NCBI RefSeq assembly: GCF_022539665.2
Contig: NC_081334.1
Coordinates: 4,496,424 to 4,560,423 of the forward strand
DNA: 64,000 bases
Reading direction: 5' to 3'
From: Daphnia carinata
Lineage: Eukaryota > Arthropoda > Branchiopoda > Diplostraca > Daphniidae
Both the position numbers and the translations under genes were made by a program. Each line of letters opens with the position of its first letter. The first letter of the stretch is position 1. The notes below the pieces were generated by a model, which was not told the origin of the DNA, ran no database searches, and saw nothing but the letters and a program-made list of their open reading frames with translations. Below are positions 43,401-54,538 of the stretch, piece by piece.

Positions 43401-44387
43401 GGGTACCATCGAAAATGTATTTCCCTAGCCTTGGCTCGTGTACGCGGACGAGGGCCTTTCTGACGCCGGGATGATCAATTTCCGGCGTGAAATCAACGCG
43501 ATATTGCAATAGATGCATGCCAGGTCTTTTGATTAGCTGAAAGTAATTGGCTATGACATCCAATCGTGATCCACTCGATCCTGGATTATTTTTTTTTTCA
43601 TTATTTTTTAAAACACCTTATTGAAACGTTTACTCGTGTTGTAGGATTTGTAGTATTTTACCCATTTTGTTGAATTTAGCTGGACGTGTTACAAGTTCGC
43701 GGTTGATTTCGTCTGTCCGGCTGACAGGATATGTCCTAACCCTGCTTGGTCCCGCATCTCTGTCACTTGTTTGTCTTTCACTTGAAGGTCCTCCGACTCG
43801 TTCCTCGCTACGTCCTATTCCTTGATTCTGATGGACATTTTAATTTCCGTGGATAGCCACACTTACACTAGAAATTTATTCTATTTTTTCAGTTTGTTTG
43901 CATATCGTTTCAACCAACGCATCTATTTATTTTATTTCCCTTTTTTAAAATTGGGAAAGCACGATTTTAAAAGCTTAGCGTTTATTCTTATTTTCAGCTT
44001 GTTGACCGCATTAGATTTGTTTTGACATTTCCACCGTACATTAATGTTTGGCTCATGTGTTCAAATATGAAAGTTGATGGCTTTCCCTATCAATCGTTCT
44101 TCTGGCTCTGCGGATGGGAAACGCCTACCATGACCAAAACCACTATCATGTCTGCTTGATCGTTTTATACCATCAAAAAGCCACCTGGCTTATTGCCTTT
44201 ATCTTATCCAGCAGCGTACCTCAAGTCCCAAAAATTCCGGAATTCAATAAGAACGCACCTGTGCATGAGAACCGTAGGATGAACTTGTATTCGCTGTTGT
44301 TTCCTCTGGCCGTCTGGGCACATCGTAGGGAATTTCACGCGGACGTCTCCTAGCACCACGGCCATCGCCGCGTCGTGCGTCCGACAT
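40466..44387 (-). CDS. piwi: Piwi-clade Argonaute protein, copy A
   Basis: piRNA-guided RNA-silencing protein of the germline. The ATG at 44385-44387 opens an RG-rich tail (MSDARRGDGRGARRRP) of the kind that is arginine-methylated and read by Tudor proteins. Exon 1 ends at 44259; exon 2 is 43662-43827. Conserved Piwi segments follow: FQLIKRPGMHLLQYRVDFTP, PLELASRRNSDGSDVKI, the PAZ segment GYNNKTYKIDDIDF, ELCGMTGL, ATKVMIQMACKLGAEPW, and the PIWI domain. The slicer residues can be placed: Asp in GYDTYHD, Glu in SANEEIS, Asp in YRDGVGAGD and His in YAHKLAYL. It therefore looks catalytically competent. It ends with the family YYL. Copy B lies 1.2 kb upstream in the same orientation, with the same exon plan. 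Confidence 0.95.
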
Positions 44388-45595
44388 TTTCAGCTCTTGT
44401 GGCCAAACTGAACTTCTCTTTTGAAAGGCGTTAGGAAAACGAATATTCTTCTTATTCATCCATCCAACCTCTTGTAGTCGATTGGTGCGATCTACTTGTG
44501 TGTCCGTCCGCATATACAAGTAGGCCCCTCCCCTGTTCCCAGCTTTCTGTCCATAAAACGTGGCAGCAAATGTGGAGCTGTTCCTGTCTGAGAGTCGGCC
44601 ATATCCAGCCTGATTTATGGCATGTTTTTTTGGTATCGTATTACCAATGTAGAAGGCCCTCTATTTTTTTTGCTGGCGTCAGCGTACCGACTGTTTCAAA
44701 AGAACGAAATTCAAACACAATTGAGATATCGGTGTTTGCTTTCGTCTCGGTTTTTATTGTGAAAGGAAGAGGTCCAGTTGAATGTTCATGACGATTGATT
44801 CTGTTTATGAGCAAAAGTCGGAATTTGAACCGTAGCGTAAACAAACACGTAGCCGCTCCAGCCATGACTTTTAAACAAAGTTAACCATGTTATTCTTGTG
44901 GATTATCAGAAGATCTTAATGACGATTTTCAGAAATATTGGACGAACTGTTGTTGTTGATACAGTAATGGCTCGTGGCGTAATTCTGAAATGATGATTTT
45001 CGTTTTAAATGTATTTAACTGGCGTCATCCTGAAATAGGTGTATAGTTTCATGGAACTATGAATCACCTCCGTGGGGATTGTACAAGGTTCGATTCCGGC
45101 AATCGTAGCATTTTACCCTTGAGATCTTGGCGATTGTTGTTTGCCAGGTGCCTTTAATTTTTTTAAATCTTATCTTATTTTGAAAGTATGACCTTGCACA
45201 GCTGCTGACACTTTTATAGCGAGTTTTTTACTACCCCAACGTCAGCAGCAAACAAGAAACAGGAGGTAGTAATCTGAGAGAGTAGGAGAAGCTCATTTTT
45301 TACCCCATCCTACCACTAAAACGCGTATTCCAGAAGCGAAATTGAAGTTCTGCATATTGAGTCATTTTTTAAACCTTTACCTTGAACCGTTGAAACCTTT
45401 GAAAATCATTTTACGGGTGGGAGGTTTTAAGGTTGCAATGTATTGTGTGAACAGAATGAATAGAATTGATAATTCTATGTCAAATGTGTCATCAACAGTA
45501 GTCAAACAGTTAAAGGGAAACTTGTAAAAAAATATGGCATCATTAAATTCAATATTGCAATTCTCTTCACACAGTACTTAAAAAAAAATGCAAAT
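44388..45595. promoter_or_regulatory. Spacer between the two Piwi genes
   Basis: About 1.2 kb holding the Piwi A promoter and the Piwi B 3' end. A B-box-like GGTTCGATTCC sits at about 45089-45099, without a matching cloverleaf. No coding gene was recognised. Confidence 0.5.
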
Positions 45596-48500
45596 TTAAA
45601 GGTAATAGGGAAATTTGGCCAAATCTTCACGTGGAATGTTCTTAACGCTCTCACCTACCAGGTACGCCAATTTGTGCGCGTATTGTACCGGTGCTGGAAC
45701 ACGTAACGTCCCCTTTAATCGACAAAATGTTAATGAATTTTTTTAAAAAGAAAGCGAACAAATAGTTATAAGAAACTTACCGCCCAGTTGTAATAGACAT
45801 GCGTCAGAGCGTAAGCCATCGATTGATGAGCGTTAGGAGGGAGATTTGTTGAGTTATGGATGACGTTAAAACTTGTGGGCGACACTGTCCCTTGATTGAC
45901 TTTTTGTGAGATCAAGAAGAAATCAAATCGTTCTCCGAGTGTCACCGTATTGTCGACTACGGTTCCGCACGGCGGATTGTCTGGCCTCCCGTTTCTATCA
46001 GCGAAGAAACGCGTGTTTATTCGTTTGCTGACAATCACGAAAGAAATGCCAGGTTTATAATTGCCGTCCTTCACTTTCTTTCCCGCTTCAGTGCAGGCAG
46101 TCTATCGAAATTTTGAATTTATTTAATACGTTTTTCTTTGATTAAACAACGAGCATTACCTTGATTGCGGCTAATTCAGTTTCCATAACTCGTGCAATAT
46201 CCCCTGCTCCTACACCGTCACGATAGATGATGATATTTTCAGGTAAATCCTTGTTTCTTTGAAAATAGGCCCTGATTTCAAAGTCAAACGAAATTTTAGA
46301 ATGAAATCAATCAAATTTATCACATTTTGGGAATACTTTAAAGCGGTGAGCATGTGATCTTGGAAACTTGGCGAGATCTCTTCATTGGCAGAATGGATTT
46401 TCACTGACGAATTGTAACGTGTGTAACTTGAATTGACAGAGGCTACGAAAGCCCCGACTGCCGTCGTTGCTCGAGCGTCGTGATAGGTATCGTAACCTGC
46501 AATCATCCACGGCTTTTCGTCAAAAGTCAAGATGAATTGGGTTATCGAAGTGATTAGATGTAACATTTTATACCTTGTTTGGCACGTCCACTCTCCACGG
46601 TTCAGCTCCTAATTTGCAGGCCAGTTGTGTCATTACTTTAGTGGCAACTGACATTTGTCTGCGTTCATCTCCTTGAAGAATTCGTCCTGTGATTACCTGA
46701 TATGATCGGTGAGCATGGATAATCATGAAACGTTTAAAAATTAGTTTTAAATTACTTGTGAAGCGATTCCGAATTGACAAAGCGTAATATTTTTGATAGA
46801 TGCGTATGTATCTTGTCGATTATTGGGCAAAACGCACATAACGATGTGATATGATTTGCGGCTCAATTCCTCTCGCAATGCAGTGACGTAATTGCCTGTA
46901 CGATAAGCCGGTAGAGCGATGCTTTGAACACCATTCAAAAGAGTTAGTACCTCCGTGTTCGTTTAACAAGAGAATGTAATTAGACTTACTAATGAGGTTC
47001 TGGTACGTTAAAGTCTTGAGGAGCACCGACTCTTTGAATCAGTTGAACAAACGATCGGACTTTTTGGCTCATGTCACTCGGATGGATGACGATCCATTCA
47101 GTCAACACGACAGACACTTGCATTTTCGTATCTATTTTGAAAATTGAGGTTTAAAATCAAAGGTCTAAATGATCAAGGGGAATAACGAATGACTTACTGT
47201 ACATACTGCGACTCCAATCGCCATCCCTGACTTCAATCCTTCGATCTCCGCCCGTCAAAAGAGGTCGCGGTGGTAAAATTCTGGCGTTGCAAGAAACGAG
47301 ATCATTTTGGAATTGAAGTCCCCAGCTATTGAGCTCTCGTTGAATCTGTTTTTTTACGCGTTTTCATTAAAAATGTGTTGACTATTTATTTGGCAATTTG
47401 AAATGTACCTCTGGAGATTCAGCTAAACGGCGACGAAATTTCATTAAAGTTGTCACTCGCCTATCGGGCGCGACGCGCGTGATATTGGCGACGGCTCGCG
47501 TCAGATTAAAATTATTCCTAAATCAATTAAATTTTTCATTTTTTGTCGAATGCTTAATTTAAAAAAAAAAAGATGTACCGCTGCTCGTCAGATAATCCCG
47601 TCATGCCGCACAATTCTGGGACAAGGTAAATTGGTTGATCATCGCCGCGATTAACGTCACGACGTGATGGTCGTGACACGAGCAACGGCTGCGTAGCCAC
47701 CCTGATTGTTTGTTGATATCGATCTTGGTAATAGGCAATGTACGTGACGTCACGATCTTGTTTACGTAAATGGAACGTGGACGATGCGTTTTTCTCGAAA
47801 TCGACGTCATCAATTCGGTACGTTTTGTTGTTGTAGCCCGTCATGACGATTTTGCCAACCAATTCAGCTTTAATGCGAGCCTAGGAATAAAGTAGATTAC
47901 GTTTAATTGAGATGATTGGGAAAGAATTGTAAATATTTTGTTTTTTACTTGCAAATCGTCCCTGGTTTCTCGACGGATTCTGTCCATGACGTCCAAGGCC
48001 GTGTCTCTTCGGAGGAACTTGTGGACAATTTCGACATTTAAAAGATATTCCTTTTCGTGATGTTGAATAGCCGTCAAATATCCCGGCCAAATCGTTATAG
48101 GATAGCCCTTTGAGAAAAGTTAATTTTGTTTTTTTTTTAAACCAATTTTCGACTTTACAAAATTGAATTTGCATACCACAACGTCTTCGCGAGCTACCGC
48201 GTCATAATAATTCCTTCTAATCATCACCAAATTGAGCATGGCCAGGCACCGGCGTAGAATTATGTTCATGACCTGCATTAGCACGTAATCAACAATTAAC
48301 GATGAATCATTGAACTTGGGTCATTTGGTACATACCTGTGTGTATTCAGGATCGTCTTTTTGAAGTTCTCCGACGAGTCTGAAAGTGATTTTGACGTCAC
48401 TTCCATCAGAATTTCGCCTCGATGCCAATTCCAACGGCTAACGTACAAGAAACAAATTTATTACGAAATCTTTTGCCTTTTTTTTTTGAAACGGCTTGTT

Positions 48501-49664
48501 TTTGGATGTTAACTTACTTGTGCCAGACGGGTCGTATTGAAGAGATCGTTACCCTCGAAAGTGTATCTTCCAAGTGTTTGCTGGTGGACTCGAATAAGAG
48601 CTTTTTTCACGCCGGGGTGATCAACTTCCGGCGTGAAATCGACACGATAATGCAACAGATGCATGTCGGGTCTTTTGATCAGCTGGAAGTAATTTGATCG
48701 AACATTGATAGGCGCGCCACCAGATCCTGCATTTTTTTTAAAAATTGGATTAAACATTCTTCGTTTTTAATACTAAACTTAACCTCCCCTCATAATTTTG
48801 TTATTTACCTGCTTTGTTGAACGTGGCAGAGGTGGGTCGTGTGACAAGTGGACGGCTGATACCTCGTCCGAAGGATCTTTGCCCCCTTCGGCCTGCGGCG
48901 CAGTTCCTTCTGCTCCGCTTGTTTGCCTCTCATTTGGATTGCCAGGAGGTTCTCTTGTTCGGACGGCTCCTCGTCCTATGCCTTCCACTACCTGTTATTT
49001 CGAATTAACATACAGAGCGACATTAATGTTATTAGTACAATCAGTTTTAATCGTCATCCAATTTACGGATTGGCGATTGCCATATCTGTAGTTATACATC
49101 TCTTAATCGCATTGCATAGGTTTTGATGTGAAAACAATTCATGATCGATGAGCGATTAAAGAAAGCGATGCAACAGCACTAGGCCCTCGGGGCTTTAGGT
49201 ATCGGATGATCCAATTCAGAATAATTTAGTTTCTGACCAACAACGTAAACTCTAGGGGGAACAGGGCACTGCTACTCGGAAAGACATTTTTCTTCGGCGA
49301 ATACCGGTTCAAACTAAAGAATAGCCCAAAGCGTAATACAGTTGGCATAGCGTCGAATAGACGCATTACCACTTGAAGAACGTAACATATCCCTTGAAAT
49401 GTTTCGAAAATTCAACCCACGTTTTAATAGCATTTTTTGTTTTTAAGGAAGTATCTTTAATTTTTTCTTTTACTCTTTTTTATCCTTTTGCTTTCCGTCT
49501 ACCATTCTAACGTTTTTTCGTCAGGGTTTTCTTTTTTATAAAGAAAGTGGGTTTACCTGCGGTACATTTTCTGCTGTTACCGGTCGCCTTGGAGGTTGTT
49601 GTTGTTGTTGTTGTTGGGCGGTCGAACGTCCTCTGCCTCGGTTTGCATTTCTTGAATCCGACAT
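45596..49664 (-). CDS. piwi: Piwi-clade Argonaute protein, copy B (one-base frame break in exon 2)
   Basis: A paralog of copy A with the same exon layout. The ATG at 49662-49664 starts MSDSRNANRGRGRSTA and a polyglutamine run; exon 1 is 49557-49664. Slicer residues are present: GYDTYHD, SANEEIS, YRDGVGAGD and YAHKLAYL, and the protein ends FPYYL. Exon 2 (48809-48991) is 183 nt, but the next exon (starting G|GA) needs a length of 1 modulo 3, as in copy A (166 nt). Its first half reads in frame with GIGR and ERQTS as in copy A, while its second half matches copy A (LVTRP, FNK) in another frame. The switch falls at a C-run (48882-48886; G-run on the coding strand). It is either an assembly error or a real one-base loss. 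The rest of the gene looks intact. Confidence 0.9.
49598..49617. repeat. CAA/TTG triplet repeat encoding polyglutamine in Piwi B
   Basis: Six or more consecutive TTG units on the + strand, read as glutamine codons on the minus strand within Piwi B exon 1. Copy A lacks the run. Confidence 0.85.
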
Positions 49665-51716
49665 GGTTTTCTTGCGCACCTTCACTTACGCGTCAGCCCA
49701 CTTTGTTTTTCGTTTTTTTTTAATAACTCGAGGAAGCAGTCCGGCTATCCTACACCCTCCGGTTTGCAAAAGGCACTGAAACTCTTCTGCCATAGCAACA
49801 ATGCTTCCCCCAAGCCCAGAAGGCCAATCCTCTTCATGTTAGACCACGCCCTCCTTTTGAAACTTGGAGCCTGCCCCGGCTGGTGAAAGTTAAGCGTCTC
49901 ACATCCTCCCTCCTCCTGGAAAGAAAGAAAACGTGAAAAGAAAGCAAAATAAAGCTCGGAGTCGCCACGTTGTCAATGGCAATGTAAAAAAAAAGCTCTT
50001 CTTTCTTGCGTCATTTGATGCCATGGGAGAACACTTGCAGTGCTGAGGCTGCTTTTACAACTTCGATAAATTTTTACTAAAGAGCCATTGTGCATGCGTA
50101 TTTTTTTTTTGTTTTAGTAGGTAAATATATGAGGAAAAAGATCAGGTGGGCTAGGGCAAAAAGGGCCGAATCGCTTGGCTCTACTAGGAATAATACCTGT
50201 CAATTTCTTTGATCAGACGCTATACTTTGGCCCGGTGGGCGGTCTGTTTTCAATGTCCAACTCCCTTGGCTACAAAGAAAAACATTTTGTAGGTGACATG
50301 ATACCAATTCTTAAAGTCACCCTCGTCCTTATTTTTGTTTTTAAAACAACTATCTTGGAAGGGAAAAGCGGCGGGGATTGGCAATTGAACTGCGTTGTTC
50401 ATCCGTTCATGTTTTCTCCTCGGAGAAAAATGTTTATTCCAGAACGAATAGTTTTTTTTTTCATTTCTTGAAGACTTTTTGATTTTCTTTTTGTGTTTAA
50501 CTACTCACTAATAAAAAGTAGGTCTAGTCAAATCGATGGCTATTTGTCTGGCTCGCAGGCTGTTGAACTCGTGTTCAAAATCTTTCGCTTCTTGGCCTTC
50601 AATAAGTTGTAAAATATATTGGTTTGTATCGCCATTAGGAGGTTTGAGGGGTGAAATCAGTGTCCGATAACGTTAGTCGAAGAAATTCTATAGAGCTATT
50701 CAAAAGTATTGAAGGCAATAGGGCCATGCAGTGTCAAATTCTGTTGTGGTTTCACTGAAACACAAGAACTGGAGATAAATTGCTGTACCAATGTGGGCCT
50801 GCTTTTGCTCCAGTCTTTCTATCCGAACATGACGTAAATTTTACTACGAGTTTCATGGAAGCTTAGAATCGTAGAGGAAAATGTTCGTAAAAATGGAAAA
50901 TGGTACCATCCAAAAAGTAAGAAGCAAAAATCCAAAAATTTTCATTTTTCTTTTTGTTTGGCTGATACGGCTTCGAAATTTCAGATCCAGGAAGATCATT
51001 TCAAAAAGGTCTTCTCATGTTACGAAGGAAATAGCAAGAAGATGAACCGATAGGCCGAATTTTATCTTTTGCTTCATCGTTTAGTTGTCTTAAGGCATAG
51101 GGCAAAAAAATAATGTCTAGGGCATTGCAAGTTTCCATCCAAAGAATTAACGTCATGCTAAGAAAGATCGTCTCGTTTGACGGAGACAAACGTACCTTGG
51201 TTATTGATCCCCCCAATGCATCCTTTTGGGGGAAGGAAACTGTCCACAGTTTGATGGTCAAATGTCTCAAGAATACCAGCAGACTTCTTAGGGGCGAGCA
51301 TTTATTTCAGACTTTCGAGGAGAATGAGAACCAAAAGTAGGCAACACTCGGAGAATGTCTGTCCTTTAAACTTCGCTATCTGCCATCCAACAGTTCGGAC
51401 ATCAGAGCTGCTCATGGCGTAAAAACTGGTCTAAATTGTCTCTTAGCTTGTACAAGTTGTTCTGACCGACGCCATCTGAAATTGTATTTAAGAGAAAGTT
51501 AGAAATCTTCAACTAGTTTGGCGGTTTTGGAACTCTGAGAATCTGATCAGAGATGACAGTCAAACAGCTTTGAATAAAGTTGGCAATGCCGTATTTCGTT
51601 TTCAAACTTTTGACATTTTGGCTGTTTTTAATGCCAACACCCCGCTTTTTAAACACATAATTCGTAAAAATATTAAATCTTTTAGTCTTAAATAACCTTA
51701 AGTAAAGAAGTAAACC
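49665..51716. promoter_or_regulatory. Divergent spacer between Piwi B and PMF1
   Basis: About 2 kb. The first 250 bp are CT-rich. Open frames at 50175-50471 and 51113-51340 (+) and 51001-51270 (-) show no motif I recognise and overlap one another, so I do not call them genes. Promoters of both flanking genes must lie here. Confidence 0.45.
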
Positions 51717-52420
51717 ATGGCAGACAACGATAGAAAAGTAGACGAACAAATGCCCGAGGACTCGCGTTTCAGTCTGCTGACTGATGCGTTAGATCAGGCT
51801 ACTCAGAAAGTCATCAGCAAAATTTTAAGGTATGAATTATTGACAAAACCAAACATGATTACAGTTCTAATGACTCTTTTGTTAATCTATTATACAGCCA
51901 AAAGTCATTTGCAGATTGTCTTCCATTTTTAAAAAGAAAAACAGAAATCCTTGCCCAGTTACACACAACATTTGGCCAAAAAGTACAATTTCACTTGAAA
52001 CAGGAGTTTGATGAGCTTTTTTCCACATATTGTCTAAAAGAAAAATTGGATTTTCTCGACAAACTTGATGTTGAGCAAGCTGATCTATCTCAGGGTGAAA
52101 CTGTTTGGTAAGATAACCCTTTCTTCTTGATTTTGCTCCTACATGTAGTACAACTCCCATATTAATTAATAATTTTCTAAACTAGGAGACCAACAGGAGA
52201 TCCATCAAAGGATATGCTAGCATATGATATTCCTGCTTTGCAGTCACATAAAGAAGAACTCCTGTCCTATCTGAGGGAACTTAGAGAAGAAAACGAGGGT
52301 GAAAAGAAAAAAATTCTCAAAGTCGTGGAAGGTATAACAGAAACAGAAAAACTTATCGAAGAACTCTTGATCCAAAATGAGGAAACACTAGAAGTTTTAT
52401 CCAGTTTGCCAAGTTTATGA
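51717..52420 (+). CDS. PMF1: PMF1/NNF1 subunit of the Mis12 kinetochore complex
   Basis: Small helical kinetochore protein linking centromeric chromatin to the NDC80 complex. Three exons (51717-51829, 51898-52107, 52186-52420) join in frame to 185 residues; human PMF1 is about 205. The pattern fits PMF1: an N-terminal helix with FADCLPFL, a central amphipathic helix, the signature WRPTGDPSKD (human WRPSGIPEKD), and then a long C-terminal coiled coil. Sequence similarity outside the WRP motif is modest, as is usual for this fast-evolving family. The stop lies 26 bp from the TUBGCP4 stop on the opposite strand. Confidence 0.8.
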
Positions 52421-52446
52421 TCACATTCTTTAGTTTGTACATTACA

Positions 52447-54289
52447 TCAAATTTCCTCAAGCAATTGATTAGTTTTTCTCTGTAGGCCTTCTGTCAAATA
52501 ATAGTTAAAGTCGAGTCTGAGTAGCAATTGCGCTATTGGCTCCATCGTAGTTCCCGAGCTCTGCTGGTACATACCGTTCAGCAGAGAAAACAATAATTGC
52601 ATAAGTCTTTCGAATTCTAGGTTCAATTCAGCAACGACTGGCAGAAATGCTTTTGGTCTGTCATTTCTGAATAGCCCACAGAATTTCAACGCCAGATGTA
52701 TTAGGTCCTTAAAACAAGCTTGCATCTAAAGGATTCCGAAAAATATTCAGTAAATAATGTTTAAACGATTAAGATTAGAAAAAAATACCGCTGGGACGTG
52801 AAGAAATGTTTGTGCGGCAATAACAACCAAAAAATTTGCGTGGGCAGCTCGGAATTTGTCGAAATCATGGCACTTATCCATCTGGCGATCCATAATGGAT
52901 TTTTGAACTTCGATGACATCGATCTGAATGTACTGGCTTAGATGTATCAGGACGTGCTGCAAATTCCATCGCAACTCCAGCACCGGCTTATCCAACGAGG
53001 CTACATTTTTCCATAATGCGTTTAAATTCAATTGGATGCGTCGCAGATTCAAGAGAAGACGAAAAATCTTATTGTACGTCTCCATTGTTTCAGGTGTGAA
53101 TATCAGCACCCCGAGCGGCCATTCAGTCCTAGAATCAAAGTATAATATGTTTGACTTGTTCAGCAATTGAGTTTTGATAAATAATTTACTTGTAATCAAG
53201 AAAAACACGGTCCCATCCTTGCCCCGGTGTGTCTGGTGTGATATTCATCGACAACCGTTCGATTTCGGTCTCCTCTTCGTCCAGGTATTTTTTAAGAGAG
53301 TTCATCAGTCTTTGTTGTAAGGCAAATTGATTGGATGTCAACTGTGCAGAAGGGAAATGCCCATCAAAGATAGCCTCTGTCTGATGAATGAAGAATGCAA
53401 AAATATCTCCTTTCTTCATCAAAAATGTGTTTAGTATCATGTTCAGGCTGCGATTCAGTCGGTCCTTTTCAGTCACAAGGTTCCACAATCTTCTGGCCAT
53501 TTGATCACGGCACTGTTGGATGATTTCTACTACGTTTTCGAAAGGAATCTTTTGCAGCTTTCCCATAAAATCCCAGTCTTCTTCACTCAGGTCTTGTGCT
53601 TCAGTTAGGGCCACTACGGATTCTCCAACAAACAAAACTTGCTGAGCAAGGGAGACAGTCAAACAACTGGGTATCATTTCCCCGATTATGACAAAACCTT
53701 TGGAATCATCTACTTGGATAAAAAATTCATTATATGGATCCAAAAGTTTTCCAAACAACATCCAAGAAATTAATTGTTTGTGGAGAACTTTACGGCAAGT
53801 ATTGTAAACCTCTTGAAATGTAGCAATAATCCTGGTGACACCACAATGATCACGATAATGTTGAATAGTGTCGATCAACAGACAATTTCCTTTTTGCAGT
53901 TTGATGGCATCAACCAGTTCTTTCAAGTACTCGAGCTGTAAGGTAAAAGGCATAATCCTTGAATGGATACCTGTAATCCCCAAAATTACTGATCCTTCCA
54001 AGATAGCTATTTCGATTTCTACAAGTTCTTCTTGAAAATCGGTCACATATTTAGATATGGATTGCTGTATGACGTCCAAGTAAAGACTATCATTTTTTCT
54101 TTCTTCTGCAAAGGTGCTAAGATAGGCAACATTTGAGCCGATTTTGAGCAAAGGTTTAATGATTTCTTTTTCAGACTGACACAAGCCAACATCGGCAATT
54201 CCTGAACACATTTCAAACTGCCCGTTATCCGTCATAACAAAAAGTGCACCTGGCCGGCCACTCAGCATAAATAGCATTTCACGTATCAT
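52447..54289 (-). CDS. TUBGCP4: Gamma-tubulin complex component 4 (GCP4)
   Basis: Subunit of the gamma-tubulin ring complex that nucleates microtubules. Three exons (53190-54289, 52789-53128, 52447-52725) join in frame to 572 residues, somewhat shorter than human (about 667). The N-terminus MIREMLFMLSGRPGALF matches the GCP4 start. The GRIP1 region continues with KQLISWMLFGKLLDPYNEFFI and AQQVLFVGESV. The GRIP2 region shows TEWPLGVLIFTPETMETYNKIFRLLL and ends with QLLLRLDFNYY, the conserved GCP4 C-terminal motif. The long insertion loops of vertebrate GCP4 are mostly absent. It is convergent with PMF1 and divergent from TRIP4, with only about 250 bp between start codons. Confidence 0.92.
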
Positions 54290-54538
54290 TTTAAGAACTG
54301 GAACTGAAATTTCACAGATGGAAATTTTTTTCTTTTGACAATAGTTTCATGTTTTTCCTTTACTTTCAAACTTTGTATTATTAATATGGCGCCGGACTGC
54401 TTTAATAGCTTTCTGCTGTGGTCGCTAGATGCCACTAGCAGCGAATCAACAAATCGGCAGTTTCGACTTCTAGAGCTAATATTAGAAAGAAGTAAGGGTT
54501 GACTCCAAAAGGGAATCAAAAGGATTTAAAATTGTAGA
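54290..54538. promoter_or_regulatory. Short bidirectional promoter TUBGCP4 / TRIP4
   Basis: 249 bp separate the two divergent start codons, so both 5' UTRs and promoters must share this segment. No TATA box was noticed. Confidence 0.6.

Noticed and set aside
45040-45110. tRNA or SINE in the Piwi spacer
   Set aside because: Only a B-box match (GGTTCGATTCC); no convincing A-box at the right distance and no stem pairing.
51001-51340. Overlapping open frames on both strands upstream of PMF1
   Set aside because: The two frames are antisense to each other, neither has motifs, and neither shows clear splice context.
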